DNA of 64,000 bases from Pithys albifrons albifrons (Eukaryota > Chordata > Aves > Passeriformes > Thamnophilidae): assembly GCF_047495875.1 (NCBI RefSeq), contig NC_092459.1, positions 14,512,965-14,576,964 of the forward strand. Direction: 5' to 3'. The notes below the pieces were generated by a model, which was not told where the DNA came from, searched no databases, and saw nothing but the letters and a program-made list of their open reading frames with translations. Every line of letters starts with the position of its first letter. Within the stretch, counting starts at the first letter, position 1. Shown one piece after another: positions 61,281-64,000 of this stretch. Made by a program: the position numbers and the translations under genes.

Positions 61281-61440
61281 CCAGCTAGATGGGATATTTT
61301 AGAGACACAAACACTAGGTGCTTAATAGTATCGAGAGAGTTAATCAACTGTTCTGATTTATTGTTGAGTAAATAATTTATTCTGTCAGGCTGGTAGAACA
61401 CTATTCCTGAATGGACTATAAAGTTATTACAGCAGTATGA

Positions 61441-61470
61441 AAAACAAAACAAAACAAAACAAAACAAAAC
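61441..61470. repeat. (AAAAC)6 microsatellite
   Basis: Six exact AAAAC units lie about 160 bases right of the CCTTC satellite. Confidence 0.97.
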
Positions 61471-64000
61471 TCCATGTTTTTTGAGGAATAAATTGAAAAC
61501 AACCATAAGTGTTTTGCATAAAATCAAGCAGGCCACTGTTAGCCATGATGATTAGTTCAGCTTTTTCAATAAAAATACCTTGTACTGATGGTTCAGAGAA
61601 GGACTAAAAGTTTTAATGCAGCATTCACTTGACTTCAGTCCCGTAGACAATACATAATCATCTTTTAGAACCTGCTGTGTTCTTTCAGTTTCTGAAATGC
61701 ATGTAACAGGTCGCACACCGGGTTTATTTTTATATCCATCTACTACTGTCAATGCCTTACGTTGTCAAAAACTTAACATCTGAGAGAAGAAAACCCACTT
61801 TGTGCATTGTGTTCTGTAACACTGCCAAGAAACAAAATCTACAAAGTCTTAGAAAAGCTTTCTGTTATTTCTCTTTGTGGAGGAGTGTCTTATCAACCTG
61901 ACTCATATAAGGTCGTGGAGAAAAAAGCTGGACACTGAGGGAATCCTTCTGTCTACAAATTTTGGTAAAATGGACATCTCCCTGGAGCTGACAGTGTACC
62001 AGCCACCTGGTGCATTGACAATTCCTGTTTTCAGTCTTTCAAATGCCTCTTTAGACAGTTGTCTCTACACAGGTTGACTTTTATGTTCATACCTGGACAA
62101 TCATAATTGTTTAACATTGCATTTGAACGGTCAGTCAAATCTGTTTCTTTGGGAAGACCAGCTCTGCCAGAAAAGCGTGTCTCTTTTCATTGTCCCTGTA
62201 TCCCAATTGGTAATTTAGAGAAATGTATCTTCAGGAAAATCTTTTTTTCCCTCTGAAGTTAGTTTGATCCAATTCCATTGCTCTAAGCTGCAAAGTCTGG
62301 TTTTGCATTTAAAACTTGTTACACTCTAGCAGTGCACAAACCAACCTTTTCATGTTGTAAAATTCAAGAAATAGAAATTGGTGAAAGCAGTTTGATTACT
62401 TTGCAATCTGAACATGTTTTTAAGGCATGTAATTGTATGAAAGTCAGTAATATGATCTAACATCTTGGCAATATTTTATTGAGTCTTCAAAGGCAGTTTC
62501 TTAAAAGAAGCTCTTCTCTAAATGGAAGATAGAACAAGGGCTGGAAACAGAAATAATATGTTTCTTTTTAAATAAACTCTTTATTGTGAGGAGGAAAGGA
62601 AATCTGTTCAAATACCAAAATAGGTTTTCAAGTTTTAATAGCCTATCATGAAATTAATTTCTAGAGAGCAGAATTATTCTGTCAAAAACTATGATTTAAA
62701 ATTATTTTGAATTAAATGAAATATCAGCAGAGATTCCTCTGTGTTTCATAAAGCTGATTTTGTGGTATTTCATAACACTTTTTCATGCTCAGACAAGTTA
62801 ATAAAGAAAACTGCTTATCCAATGATGGCCAACCACAGACACCTGATGTAGTTGTAGAGCTGCCAACAGTTCCAGAGTTCTTCTCTAAAACATCACTTGG
62901 GTTTTCTATGTTGTCAAGCTATGACATGCAAAGGCATTGTAAGTGCTGTGGGTAATTAAGTTTTTAATTGTGGCTCTGAAAATGCCATCAGTCTTTAAAT
63001 TTTAAATACACAGTGGCAAAAAAAATGGCAGACAAGTTTTTTTCCTTTAAAAAGTTGTAAAGAAATTTAAATGAATAGTAAATGACAAATTAATGCAAAA
63101 TTCTTCTGGAAATAATAGCTGCTGATATAAGAAAATGAGAATATTTATTTACAAATTATTATCACAATTTAATAGATAGAAATACTTTTTAATATATTTT
63201 ATGGACATTTCTGGTGTTCAGGTATAGATTGGAGGTGAAAGGAGCTCTAATTATTTTTGTGTGTATTAGAAAAATTGGAAATTGATGTGGCATTCTGTGA
63301 TCTCCCACGTATGTGTTTCACTAAAAAAAAATGTGGAGAAAGAATGTGGATCTGTTACATTTCATTTTCTGTCAGGGAAATATTTGATTTTCTGCACTGT
63401 TTTTGATACTTTGTTTAACCAACAAAATAAAACCACATATGTTCATTTCCATCAATATTGATTGAATGTATGCCAGAGAAGATTATTAAGGAAAACATGC
63501 CTAGCAGATTTAGGCATAATGCTAATATATGACATTAGGGGTCAGATTCAGTTAGGCAGAGAGAAGACCTGCACCAATTCATGGGCAAACACAATATTTC
63601 TGTTACCCAGTGACTTAACCAGCTTTGAGGAATGCCAGCAGTTTCATTGTCCCATACAGTTCATTAAAAAGTTAATCCTTTCTTAATAGCACACTTGCTT
63701 CACAGTTTTACTGTCTGCGTTTGGTCTGGACTAATTTCATTTCCTCGTGTTGGCACCACGTTATACTTATGATGCCATCTTAGTTTATTTTGAAGTCATG
63801 GTCAGCCATCAGTGCACATTGCTTAGTCACACCATTCTCAAGCATCTTTTGAAAGAGCACAGAATTTTAAGAGGTAACTCTAAACTCATGGAAAACCTGT
63901 GAAAATCTCTGGATGGGTAATAAAGTAAATGAAGAGATTGTCCTTTCTTGCTAAGAGAAAGACATACAGAACAAAACAGTTTTATCCCACTCTGTGGGTG
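61471..64000. other. Unique AT-rich stretch to the window edge
   Basis: No mobile element, RNA gene or exon was recognised. Frames at 61552-62077 and 63462-63686 are short and show no motif. Confidence 0.5.

Noticed and set aside
60978..61325. 115- and 88-codon L-P-F-P-S frames
   Set aside because: They are translations of the (CCTTC)44 satellite.
1..64000. CRISPR array, operon, prophage or other microbial system
   Set aside because: CR1, LTR and SINE content show vertebrate nuclear DNA; the tandem arrays have no spacer-repeat structure.

Overview
The window is nuclear DNA from a bird, most likely a passerine. The evidence is the repeat content: several CR1 retroposons with the usual 8-mer-like tail (repeats of attctatg), several solo long terminal repeats (LTRs) of avian endogenous-retrovirus type, and one short retroposon with a tRNA-Ile-like head and a CR1-like tail. 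That short element resembles TguSINE1, which is known from passerines. The DNA is AT-rich and shows no operon-like or compact gene packing.

No confident protein-coding gene was found. The long open frames are short, overlap on both strands, or come from repeats. The window is best read as intergenic DNA or the inside of a very large intron. A few exon-like intervals (best: 43706-43826) and a few stretches that look like conserved non-coding elements are listed as candidates only.

Layout. 1-541 CR1; 1125-1710 solo LTR on the minus strand; 2521-3700 an unclassified LTR-like repeat with an internal tandem duplication; about 6300-7320 a region with a 34-copy, 15-bp minisatellite upstream of a minus-strand TATA box; 7424-7628 and 8121-8312 CR1 tails; 8313-18300 mostly unique; 18315-18831 an old CR1 carrying an (AT)n microsatellite; 19081-19680 a minus-strand CR1 interrupted by the SINE; 22018-22549 solo LTR followed by a minus-strand CR1 (22571-22908); 23580-24080 a GC-richer patch; 26225-26795 an old CR1; 28160-28560 a doubtful LTR; 34638-35230 solo LTR; 38398-39330 a CR1 split by a solo LTR; 41231-41352 an ancient CR1 scrap; 41353-58741 mostly unique sequence with the best candidate regulatory or exon intervals; 58742-59465 solo LTR; 61061-61280 a perfect 44-copy CCTTC satellite; the rest unique.

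Two clean nested insertions (SINE into CR1 with a 10-bp target duplication; LTR into CR1 with a 5-bp target duplication) give a relative order of events. Five LTRs share similar ends and 5-bp target duplications (two exact, three with one mismatch), so they probably belong to related groups. No wholly new system could be supported; the most unusual structures are the minisatellite region and the LTR pair with shared 3' halves but different 5' halves.
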